Source: an uncultured Cytophagaceae bacterium (lineage in GTDB: Bacteria; Bacteroidota; Bacteroidia; Cytophagales; Spirosomataceae). From it: a DNA stretch of 7,726 nucleotides. Positions 1-6,498 of this stretch are shown piece after piece. The stretch's first letter is position 1, and the number at the start of each line of letters is the position of its first letter. Below the pieces are notes generated by a model, which worked only from the letters and a program-made list of their open reading frames with translations, did not search any database and was not told where the DNA came from. Both the position numbers and the translations under genes were made by a program. The stretch covers positions 1-7,726 of the forward strand of contig CALLKB010000194.1 of the NCBI GenBank assembly GCA_938008575.1, read 5' to 3'.

Positions 1-54
1 CTAAATTCACAAAAAGCAGGTGCTGCTACCTTGAAGCAAAATCCTGGATATTAA
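1..54 (+). CDS. C-terminal end of a probable RagB/SusD-family outer-membrane lipoprotein (5' partial)
   Basis: Only the last 17 codons and a TAA stop (52-54) are present, in the frame that begins at base 1. The peptide reads LNSQKAGAATLKQNPGY. A C-terminus with Asn/Lys-Gln-Asn-Pro-Gly-Tyr just before the stop is typical of RagB/SusD nutrient-binding lipoproteins, which cap SusC-type TonB-dependent transporters on the Bacteroidota cell surface. A hairpin terminator follows 20 nt after the stop, which supports a true gene end. The family call rests on this short tail alone: that it is a gene end is fairly sure, the identity is moderate. If correct, a susC homologue should lie just upstream outside the window. 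Confidence 0.55.
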   Translation, partial: LNSQKAGAATLKQNPGY

Positions 55-74
55 TTCGTTATTTTGTTTTGTTT

Positions 75-105
75 AAAAGTCAGGACTTCGGTCCTGACTT
101 TTTTT
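75..105 (+). terminator. Rho-independent terminator with a cUUCGg tetraloop
   Basis: A perfect 12-bp inverted repeat (AAAAGTCAGGAC at 75-86 with its complement at 91-102) encloses TTCG (87-90). In RNA this is the extra-stable C(UUCG)G tetraloop. A run of T extends to 105 on the + strand. It lies 20 nt after the stop of the upstream partial gene and ends transcription coming from the left. On the opposite strand the trailing T run is only four bases, so it should act mainly on + strand transcripts. Confidence 0.93.
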
Positions 106-106
106 A

Positions 107-137
107 TTTAATCTCGACAAGAATTAACCTATATTTG
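107..137 (+). promoter_or_regulatory. Candidate Bacteroidota promoter for the nitroreductase gene
   Basis: TATATTTG at 130-137 is an exact match to the Bacteroidota -7 consensus TAnnTTTG. TTTA at 107-110, one base off the -33 consensus TTTG, lies upstream with a 19-nt spacer, the favoured distance for the phylum's primary sigma factor. The -7 element ends 17 nt before the ATG at 155, predicting a short leader of roughly 10 nt. The site lies just after the upstream terminator, where a new transcription unit needs a promoter. This is inferred from motif and position only. Confidence 0.6.
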
Positions 138-154
138 AATAAATTATACCCTCT

Positions 155-880
155 ATGCTAGCTGAACAATTTGAGCAAATCATCCAAAAAAGAAGATCAA
201 ATCGCCTCTTTGACGTAAATATCCCTGTAGACGATTCCGTTATTCAGCGCAGTTTAGAACGTGCCATATTATCTCCCAACAGTAGCAATATGCAATTATG
301 GGAATTTCATTGGATTCACAGTCCTGAGAAAAAAGCTGAATTCCATGCCCTATGTTTAGGACAATCAGCGGCTAAAAATCCCGCTCACTTAGTTGTATTC
401 GTCACACGTCAAGATCATTGGAAACAACATGCCCATTGGAATCTTGATCAAATAAAAAATAGCCTTCAAGGCAAAGAACCTGGTAAAAGAGAAAAAAGAG
501 GCTTGCAGTATTATGGCCAATTGATGCCCTTGCTTTACCGACAAGATATCTTCGGAATATTCACGCTCATCCGGAAATCCATGTGTTTCTTCATGGGTAT
601 ACGTAAACCATTCATGCGTTTTGGGGGAAAAGCAGACCAACGCGTCATGGTGCACAAATCATGTGCTTTAGCCGCACAAACATTCATGTTATCGATTGCC
701 GCCGAAGGTTTTGACTCTTGTCCTATGGAAGGGTTTGATGCCGTTCGTGTTAAAAAGGCATTGAATTTACCGTCAGGAGCAGAAATCAATATGATTATTT
801 CCGTGGGGAAAGGTACGCAAGATGGAGTTTGGGGTGAACGTTTCCGTTTACCTTACAACGATGTCGTGATTAAATACTAA
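155..880 (+). CDS. Nitroreductase-family FMN-dependent oxidoreductase
   Basis: The 241-residue protein has the hallmarks of a nitroreductase-fold flavoprotein: RRSNR at 13-17 (N-terminal FMN phosphate-binding Arg/Ser motif), SPNSSNMQLWEF at 40-51 (isoalloxazine-side loop), EGFDSCPMEGFD at 184-195 and a glycine-containing tail GKGTQDGVWGERFR at 218-231. Members are usually homodimeric, bind FMN and use NAD(P)H to reduce nitro compounds, quinones or enones; the substrate here cannot be read from sequence. Between the two FMN-binding halves lies an extended segment (about 86-160) with basic and hydrophobic stretches, as in a longer-type bacterial subfamily. No signal peptide is seen, so it is probably cytoplasmic. 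The ATG follows a candidate promoter by 17 nt and no Shine-Dalgarno sequence is visible. It is a single-gene unit, convergent with priA. Family call is firm; physiological role is unknown. Confidence 0.9.
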   Translation: MLAEQFEQIIQKRRSNRLFDVNIPVDDSVIQRSLERAILSPNSSNMQLWEFHWIHSPEKKAEFHALCLGQSAAKNPAHLVVFVTRQDHWKQHAHWNLDQIKNSLQGKEPGKREKRGLQYYGQLMPLLYRQDIFGIFTLIRKSMCFFMGIRKPFMRFGGKADQRVMVHKSCALAAQTFMLSIAAEGFDSCPMEGFDAVRVKKALNLPSGAEINMIISVGKGTQDGVWGERFRLPYNDVVIKY

Positions 881-3378
881 AGGCAATCCACATCGGGTAT
901 CACCTGCACGCCTTTGAAAATAGGTTTGCTTGGTAACTCATCAAGAACTAAGCGAAGATCCACTTTAAATTGGGCTAAGGATACTCCCTTTTCCAATTTG
1001 ATTAGGATTTCCATGACGAATTGATTCCGTATACGCTCAATTAAGGGACGCTCCGGACCCAAAATCCGTCCATGACCATATTTAGCCTTTAGTATCGCAC
1101 CTAATTCATGTGCGGCTTTCTCTACCTGATTGGATTCCATGTGGCGAAGCGTCAACTTAATTAAGCGAACAAAGGGCGGATAATGATATCCCTCCCGCTC
1201 CACAATCTCATCCGCATACAAGGCAGCATAATCTCCCGATTGAATGAATTGGAACAATCGGTGAGATGGTTGATTCGTTTGAATAAATACTTGGCCTTGC
1301 TCATCTCGCCGACCGGCTCTTCCAGCCACCTGTGTGATTAATTGAAACGCGCGCTCATGTGCTCTGAAATCCGGGAAATTGATTATACGATCCGCATCAA
1401 AAATGGCTACAGTAGAAAGGCCATCAAAATCGAGCCCTTTGGCCACCATTTGGGTACCTACTAAAATATCGATATTCCCCGACTGAATCTCAGCCAATAA
1501 ACTATTAAAAGCCGTTTTGGAGCGCGTGGTATCCAAGTCCATCCGACCAATACGCGCATCAGGAATAAGCAATTGAAGCTCTTCTTCTAACTTTTCGGTT
1601 CCATATCCCATCGTTTTTAGGTTCGTCCCCCCACAAGCCCCACAGCGACGTAATAAACCCTCACGATAGCCACAATAATGACAGCGCAATTCTTGATCTT
1701 TCGCATGATAGGTCAAACTCACGTCACATTGATTGCATTCCGCAATCCAATCACAATCTTGACATTGAATATAAGGGGAATAGCCTCTTCGATTTTGGAA
1801 TAAAAGGCTTTGTTTACCTTTCTGAAAATTCTCATCCAACATTGTAACCAAATCCACCGAAAATCCGCCCTTCATCTGCTTCATTTTGGTCGCATATTTG
1901 GTATCAATCAAGGTCATTTCGGGCAATGTGGCCTTTCCAAAGCGTTCCTTCAATGTCACCAAGCCATATTTCCCTTGCTTTGCCTGATAATAAGATTCTA
2001 TGGATGGAGTAGCTGAACCTAAGAGCACTTTGGCTTTTTGTTGGCCCGCCAGCACCATCGCCACATCTCGCGCATGGTAACGCGGGGCTGGATCGACCTG
2101 TTTAAACGAAGACTCATGTTCCTCATCCACAATGATCAAGCCCAAACGCGAAAATGGTAAAAACACGGATGAACGAACACCAACCACAAAAGGATATTTC
2201 CCTTCCACGATCGATTTCCAAACTTCGACGCGTTCATTATCCGAGAATTTCGAATGGTAAATCCCCACCTGCTCCCCAAATATTTTTTTCAATCGAGCAA
2301 CAATTTGAGTTGTCAAAGCAATCTCAGGCAACAGATACAGCACCTGATCGCCATTCGCTAATGCTTCTTGTATTAATCGGATATAAATCTCCGTCTTACC
2401 ACTTCCCGTAATACCATGCAGCAACACGGTCTCTTTTTCTTGAAACTGTTGGAGAATCGACTGATATGCTTTCTCTTGTGGTATATTTAAATCAAAACTC
2501 GCAGGAATAAAATCATCGGAATCACTCCCAAACCGAGAAACGATGGTCTCAAATGATTCAAAAATCCCATGTTTTATGAGTGTTTGCAAAGCACTTTCCG
2601 ACAAGCCTGCTTGCGTGAAACTCGATTTCTCGAGTCCGCGTTGGTTCGTTTCAGCATCTCGCATGACAGGTATGAACTGCAAATAATGCAAGAGAATACT
2701 GATTTGCTTGGTCTTGGATTCTAATTCACCAATCAGCGCAGTAATAGCAGCTTTATTCGCATAATTTTGAGCGAGTCGAATACGCCGCTGAACCTTGGGC
2801 GTATATCGGTCTTTCAATTCATCAAAAATCAAAATTGCCCCCTTACCCACCATCGCTTTGATATGATGATAAGGACTTTTTACTTCGGCGACCCGCGCAA
2901 CTTCATCATAGGAAAGTGATCCTTTTTCTTGAATCGCATGATAAATGATCGATTCCTTTTCCGTTAATTCATGAATTGCTTGAAACTCGGGATGTATTTG
3001 CACTTTCGATTGACTCGAAATTTTGAGTCCAGCTGGCAAAGCCACTTGGAACACCTCACCCGGGTAACACATGTAATAATTCGCCACCCACTGAAACAAA
3101 GCGATTTGAGAGGCCGTAACCAAAGGCGATTCATCCAGAATCTCTAAAATGTATTTTGCTTGGTATTGCTTGGGAGGTTGGTGATGAACACTGACAATAA
3201 CGGCCGTCAACACTTTGGTACTCCCAAAAGGAACTACGATACGGAGGCCCGCCTCTACCCAAGTTGCCCATTGTCGGGGCACCCGATAAGTAAAATAGCG
3301 TGGAATAGGCAAAGGGAGTAATGCATCAACAAAAACTGTTGATTCTTCCGATTCAAAAAGCACCTTGGATTCCCCCAT
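877..3378 (-). CDS. priA: Primosomal protein N', PriA replication-restart helicase
   Basis: PriA is the 3'-to-5' DNA helicase that recognises abandoned replication forks and helps reload the replicative helicase. The 833-residue protein has the full layout: an N-terminal DNA-binding domain with DALLPLPIPRYFTYRVP near residues 18-34; a superfamily-2 helicase core with Walker A GITGSGKT (322-329) and Walker B DEEH (418-421); eight zinc-binding cysteines in four CxxC pairs (539/542, 548/551, 566/569, 579/582); motif V GTQMVAKGLDF (641-651); motif VI QVAGRAGR (683-690); and a C-terminal domain. All catalytic and zinc residues are present. It is about 100 residues longer than E. coli PriA (732), mostly before the helicase core. 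The start is well bounded: an in-frame TAG lies at 3385-3387, just upstream of the ATG. It is the last gene of the pyk-plsC-gldD-priA cluster, 44 nt after gldD. Its TAG stop overlaps the TAA of the convergent nitroreductase gene. Confidence 0.97.
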   Translation of the reverse strand: MGESKVLFESEESTVFVDALLPLPIPRYFTYRVPRQWATWVEAGLRIVVPFGSTKVLTAVIVSVHHQPPKQYQAKYILEILDESPLVTASQIALFQWVANYYMCYPGEVFQVALPAGLKISSQSKVQIHPEFQAIHELTEKESIIYHAIQEKGSLSYDEVARVAEVKSPYHHIKAMVGKGAILIFDELKDRYTPKVQRRIRLAQNYANKAAITALIGELESKTKQISILLHYLQFIPVMRDAETNQRGLEKSSFTQAGLSESALQTLIKHGIFESFETIVSRFGSDSDDFIPASFDLNIPQEKAYQSILQQFQEKETVLLHGITGSGKTEIYIRLIQEALANGDQVLYLLPEIALTTQIVARLKKIFGEQVGIYHSKFSDNERVEVWKSIVEGKYPFVVGVRSSVFLPFSRLGLIIVDEEHESSFKQVDPAPRYHARDVAMVLAGQQKAKVLLGSATPSIESYYQAKQGKYGLVTLKERFGKATLPEMTLIDTKYATKMKQMKGGFSVDLVTMLDENFQKGKQSLLFQNRRGYSPYIQCQDCDWIAECNQCDVSLTYHAKDQELRCHYCGYREGLLRRCGACGGTNLKTMGYGTEKLEEELQLLIPDARIGRMDLDTTRSKTAFNSLLAEIQSGNIDILVGTQMVAKGLDFDGLSTVAIFDADRIINFPDFRAHERAFQLITQVAGRAGRRDEQGQVFIQTNQPSHRLFQFIQSGDYAALYADEIVEREGYHYPPFVRLIKLTLRHMESNQVEKAAHELGAILKAKYGHGRILGPERPLIERIRNQFVMEILIKLEKGVSLAQFKVDLRLVLDELPSKPIFKGVQVIPDVDCL

Positions 3379-3387
3379 AATAAGCTA

Positions 3388-3418
3388 CAAATAAACAGAA
3401 AGTTCAGGAACCGAACAA
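3388..3418 (-). promoter_or_regulatory. Weak candidate internal promoter for priA
   Basis: On the minus strand the gldD-priA gap contains TTG (3418-3416), a 20-nt spacer and TTTATTTG (3395-3388), which matches the Bacteroidota -7 consensus TAnnTTTG at all but one fixed position. The element ends only 9 nt before the priA ATG, so a transcript from here would be almost leaderless. This 44-nt gap is the widest in the cluster, which fits some independent transcription of priA, but such a match could occur by chance in AT-rich sequence. Confidence 0.25.
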
Positions 3419-3422
3419 GTTA

Positions 3423-4028
3423 CTATTTCCAAGAAAGTGTTTGAATTAAATGAAGCGCATCTTGCTTCAGAAAACGGATAATCGGGGCTAAGGAATCGTT
3501 TTGAGTTGCTGTTTTTACATAGATTGCTCCACGTAAAAAATGTTTGGTGCTATCCGTGGTAAAAAACTGCAAAGAAGTCGCTACTTCCCCATTCAAATCA
3601 ATCAATCCTGCTTTTCTACCATCTGAGGTTGTCATAACATAATCATGAATTCCGGCAGCCTTTCCCTGATGCTTGTATGCTAAGGCAAATGCGTCATTGA
3701 TCAGCGCCTTCATTTTCTGTTTATCTCCTCCCAGTGGTTTATAGGTAATTTGAATAAACGCATCCCAACGTGGATAGTACAAATAAATCCAATGGGGTTC
3801 GGCTTTAAAGACTTCTTTTTTATTCCCGATTGTAACGGTATCTGGAATTACTTTGGCGAATTTTGAAACCTCAAATTGATAGGGATGGCCTGCTTCTAAA
3901 GCAACGTATTGGGCCTTAGGAAGATCAATACGATTGTAACCTTTGGGACGAGGGACATCACCTGCTTGCTCTTTATTACAAGCAAGTAAACTAATAACTA
4001 GTCCGAGCAAACAAAGGTATTTCGTCAT
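3423..4028 (-). CDS. gldD: Gliding motility / T9SS-associated lipoprotein GldD
   Basis: GldD is a Bacteroidota lipoprotein shown in Flavobacterium johnsoniae to be required for gliding and type IX secretion; its exact mechanical role is not settled. The 201-residue product begins with a lipoprotein signal: Met-Thr-Lys, a hydrophobic core, then lipobox LLAC (14-17) with the lipidated Cys at 17. Family features follow: PRPKGYNRIDLP (26-37), EPHWIYLYYPRWDAFIQITY in the middle, and a C-terminal part with TTDSTKHFLRGAIYV and an ending TLSWK. Length is normal for the family. The ATG starts 2 nt after the plsC stop, so translational coupling is likely, and priA follows 44 nt later. In F. johnsoniae gldD lies next to gldE; no gldE is in this window. 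Confidence 0.93.
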   Translation of the reverse strand: MTKYLCLLGLVISLLACNKEQAGDVPRPKGYNRIDLPKAQYVALEAGHPYQFEVSKFAKVIPDTVTIGNKKEVFKAEPHWIYLYYPRWDAFIQITYKPLGGDKQKMKALINDAFALAYKHQGKAAGIHDYVMTTSDGRKAGLIDLNGEVATSLQFFTTDSTKHFLRGAIYVKTATQNDSLAPIIRFLKQDALHLIQTLSWK

Positions 4029-4030
4029 AA

Positions 4031-4801
4031 CTATTGAGGCATATCGACTCCATGGTAATCCAAAATAGGCTTTTGGATTGCTTGAAAAACCTGCTCACGT
4101 AAAACAGGCAAATCTTCTTGCGTCATTCCTTTCGTATCAATGGGCGCATGAATACGCACACGAACAACCCCTGGTTTAAGAACGAATTTCGCATCGTCCA
4201 GTAATTGATAATTATTCAAAAAGGAAATCGGCAATACGGGAACCTGTTGCTGAATTGCCATCGCAAATGCCCCATCCTTTAAAGGAGTCGACATAAAAGG
4301 AAAACTTTTGGACGTAATCCCTCCCTCTGGGAAAATAATAATGCTTCTTTTGGATTGCAGGGCGCGAATGGATTTAGCTAATGTTGCGGTCCGACTGCCC
4401 CGATCATTACGATCAACTAGGATATTTAATCTTGCGTATAAATAGCCAAACAAAGGCACTTTTTGGATCGAACTCTTCCCAACAAATGAAAAATAGTTGG
4501 GCAAAATCTTCACAAAAGCAGGAATATCTAAATAGGAAAAATGGTTCGCACAGAAAACATAGACTTGTTTGGGATCTAATTTTTGTTCAGATATTACCTC
4601 AAAACGCAAAAATCCAAAGGCAAAAAATAAACGTGACCAAACACGAACCAATTTGTGTGCATAGCGCTTGGTATCCTTATGCTGCAAACAGATTACCATG
4701 AATGGATAAAGGGCAAGAAACCAGCCAATAAACCAAAAACCGGTCCATACAGAGTATAGACCGATTAGCGGATTTGATAAATAAGGATTTTTTTTCTTCA
4801 T
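4031..4801 (-). CDS. plsC: 1-acyl-sn-glycerol-3-phosphate acyltransferase (PlsC family)
   Basis: The product (256 residues) belongs to the glycerolipid acyltransferase family, which transfers an acyl chain to the sn-2 position of lysophosphatidic acid to make phosphatidic acid at the inner membrane. The four usual blocks are visible: catalytic H-x4-D as NHFSYLD (86-92, with H87 and D92); block II as LNILVDR (125-131); block III FPEGG (157-161), which binds the glycerol phosphate; and block IV VPVLPISF (187-194). One hydrophobic segment near residues 12-39, rich in Trp and Phe, probably anchors it in the membrane. It starts 16 nt after pyk and ends 2 nt before gldD, so it is very likely co-transcribed with both. 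Bacteroidota often carry several paralogues, some acting on ornithine or other aminolipids, so the symbol indicates family rather than proven substrate. Confidence 0.88.
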   Translation of the reverse strand: MKKKNPYLSNPLIGLYSVWTGFWFIGWFLALYPFMVICLQHKDTKRYAHKLVRVWSRLFFAFGFLRFEVISEQKLDPKQVYVFCANHFSYLDIPAFVKILPNYFSFVGKSSIQKVPLFGYLYARLNILVDRNDRGSRTATLAKSIRALQSKRSIIIFPEGGITSKSFPFMSTPLKDGAFAMAIQQQVPVLPISFLNNYQLLDDAKFVLKPGVVRVRIHAPIDTKGMTQEDLPVLREQVFQAIQKPILDYHGVDMPQ

Positions 4802-4817
4802 GGGTAAACCCTGAAAT

Positions 4818-6287
4818 TTATTCTACGATACCTAATTGAACCGTATTGGTTTTCTTTGTCGTATGTGCAGGAATGGAAAGCGTTGTTACAAAAACGTCGC
4901 CAACCGATAATAATTGTTCTTTTTTCAAGCGATCAACCATACCTTGAACTGTTTTCTCAGCGCTTTCAGATGCAGCATCGTAATAGAATACTTTCACACC
5001 CCATAACAAGCCCATTGTTGACATCAACTGCTTATTGTTTGTAAATACATACAAATCAGCTTTTGGACGGTGTGCAGATAATTTAAACGCAGTTTGTCCT
5101 GAATTTGTAATGCAAAGGATTGCTTTTGCTTTCGAGTCACGCGCCAAACGACATGCTCCCGAGATCAAACGATCTGTTAACGTTACGTTAGGTGTATTTG
5201 CCAAAGCGTGATTTTTGAAATAAATCGCAGCCTCGTCTCCACGAACGATTTCGATCGCGTTTTGTTGTTCCTCTACAACTTCATGAATGTGAGCCATTGT
5301 CTCAACAGCCTTGATAGGATATGCTCCAGAAGCAGATTCACCTGATAACATCGTTGCCGATGCACCTTGTAATACGGCATTCGCAACGTCAGATGTCTCA
5401 GCACGTGTAGGAACTGGGTTTGTGATCATGGACTCCAACATCTGAGTAGCCACAATAACAGGCTTACCAGCTGCCGTACATTTCTCAACCATTACTTTTT
5501 GAAGGTAAGGAACAACGGCACCGTCCATTTCCACACCTAGGTCACCACGTGCAACCATGATCGCATCCGTAGCCTCAATGATTTCATCTAAATTATCGAT
5601 CGCTTCAGGCTTTTCAATCTTAGCGATAACTTTCGCCGTTTTGCCATAAGCTTTGATTTTATCTTTGATATCCCAAATATCAGATGCCTTGCGAACAAAT
5701 GACAATGCGATCCAATCAACACCATGATCTAAACCAAAATATAAATCGGCCGTATCTTTTTCAGTCAAACATGGCAACGAAACTTTCGTTCCAGGAAGGT
5801 TAATACCTTTCTTCGACTTTAAAATTCCACCATAAATAACTTCAGTTACAACTTCTTTTTTCTCTTTATCAATCGAAAGTACTTTAACTTCTAAGTTACC
5901 ATCATCCATCAAAATACGCTCACCTACGTTTACGTCTAAATACATGGAAGTGTAAGTCGTTCCAACCTTTTCAGATGTTCCCAAAAGGTTTTCATCCATC
6001 GCAAAGATCAATTGCTTTCCTGCCTCTAAAGGCACACCATTGTTCTCCACTAATTGCGTACGAATTTTTGGACCTTGTAAGTCTTGTAAAACGGTTAGAT
6101 TTAAACCTAACTCATCGCTGATCGAACGAATAGTCTGTAAACGTGCTAAATGATCTTCATGCGTTCCATGAGAAAAATTTAGACGGAAAATATTCACTCC
6201 TGCTTGAGCTAATTGGATTAAAGCTTCTCTTGTTTCAGATGCTGGGCCTACAGTGGCAACAATTTTTGTTTTGCGTTGGTACGACAT
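4818..6287 (-). CDS. pyk: Pyruvate kinase, predicted K+-independent type
   Basis: Pyruvate kinase converts phosphoenolpyruvate and ADP to pyruvate and ATP in the last step of glycolysis. The 489-residue protein shows the A domain start KTKIVATVGPAS (6-17) and RLNFSHG (35-41), a B domain at about 80-170, the active-site signature VIAKIEKPEAI (220-230) with catalytic Lys223, the metal-binding region MVARGDLGVE (244-253), and ATQMLESM (280-287) followed by TRAETSDVANAV (294-305). A complete C-terminal regulatory domain ends the protein, with no phosphotransferase-type extension. The loop at 69-77 reads DLQGPKIRT: Lys74 occupies the position of rabbit muscle Glu117, with Leu70 and Gln71 where K+-dependent enzymes have Thr and Lys. 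This places it with K+-independent enzymes such as E. coli PykA. The gene heads the cluster, preceded by about 160 nt of AT-rich DNA behind the gldN terminator. Confidence 0.97.
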   Translation of the reverse strand: MSYQRKTKIVATVGPASETREALIQLAQAGVNIFRLNFSHGTHEDHLARLQTIRSISDELGLNLTVLQDLQGPKIRTQLVENNGVPLEAGKQLIFAMDENLLGTSEKVGTTYTSMYLDVNVGERILMDDGNLEVKVLSIDKEKKEVVTEVIYGGILKSKKGINLPGTKVSLPCLTEKDTADLYFGLDHGVDWIALSFVRKASDIWDIKDKIKAYGKTAKVIAKIEKPEAIDNLDEIIEATDAIMVARGDLGVEMDGAVVPYLQKVMVEKCTAAGKPVIVATQMLESMITNPVPTRAETSDVANAVLQGASATMLSGESASGAYPIKAVETMAHIHEVVEEQQNAIEIVRGDEAAIYFKNHALANTPNVTLTDRLISGACRLARDSKAKAILCITNSGQTAFKLSAHRPKADLYVFTNNKQLMSTMGLLWGVKVFYYDAASESAEKTVQGMVDRLKKEQLLSVGDVFVTTLSIPAHTTKKTNTVQLGIVE

Positions 6288-6451
6288 AGATTAGTTTAGT
6301 CAAATTACTTTGCAATTTACATTTAAGTCGGCAAAAAATGGAATTAAATCAAGATAATAAACCCGATTTTTTGTAAAAATTTAAGAATCCAATGCCATAT
6401 CACTCTTTGCATCTAATTTTTTACTCGTTTTATCCTATGCAATTTGGCGCA
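6288..6451 (-). promoter_or_regulatory. Intergenic region expected to hold the pyk promoter
   Basis: This AT-rich stretch lies between the gldN terminator and the pyk ATG and has no ORF of note. Because the terminator closes the gldMN unit, a promoter for pyk-plsC-gldD should be here. I found no exact TAnnTTTG element on the minus strand. Imperfect relatives such as TAATTTG (6307-6301) and TATCTTG near 6354-6348 occur, but neither has a convincing upstream partner. The region is therefore assigned by position, without a mapped element. Confidence 0.4.
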
Positions 6452-6480
6452 TAAAAAAAGGAGCTCAATTGAGCTCCTTT
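6452..6480 (-). terminator. Rho-independent terminator after gldN
   Basis: A perfect 24-bp palindrome (6457-6480) consists of AAAGGAGCTC, AATT and GAGCTCCTTT. Read on the minus strand it is followed by a longer T run reaching about 6453, the expected order for a terminator of minus-strand transcripts. It begins 18 nt beyond the gldN stop codon. On the + strand only three T follow, and no gene there needs it. It marks the 3' end of the gldKLMN-type operon and insulates pyk. Confidence 0.92.
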
Positions 6481-6498
6481 CATTTGTAATTCTTTCGA

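Noticed and set aside
389..789. Minus-strand ORFs of 84-88 codons opposite the nitroreductase gene
   Set aside because: They overlap fully with a well-supported gene on the other strand and show no recognisable domains.
879..915. Inverted repeat AAAGGC / GCCTTT at the 3' end of priA as a terminator
   Set aside because: Only 6 bp of pairing with a loop of about 25 nt, lying inside the priA coding sequence and without a following T run.
3401..3418. Partial inverted repeat GTTC...GAAC in the gldD-priA gap as a terminator or operator
   Set aside because: Only four base pairs and no T tract; no support for a function.
4802..4811. Small palindrome GGGT-AA-ACCC just before the plsC start
   Set aside because: A 4-bp stem with a 2-nt loop is not stable, and there is no T run. 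It is expected by chance.
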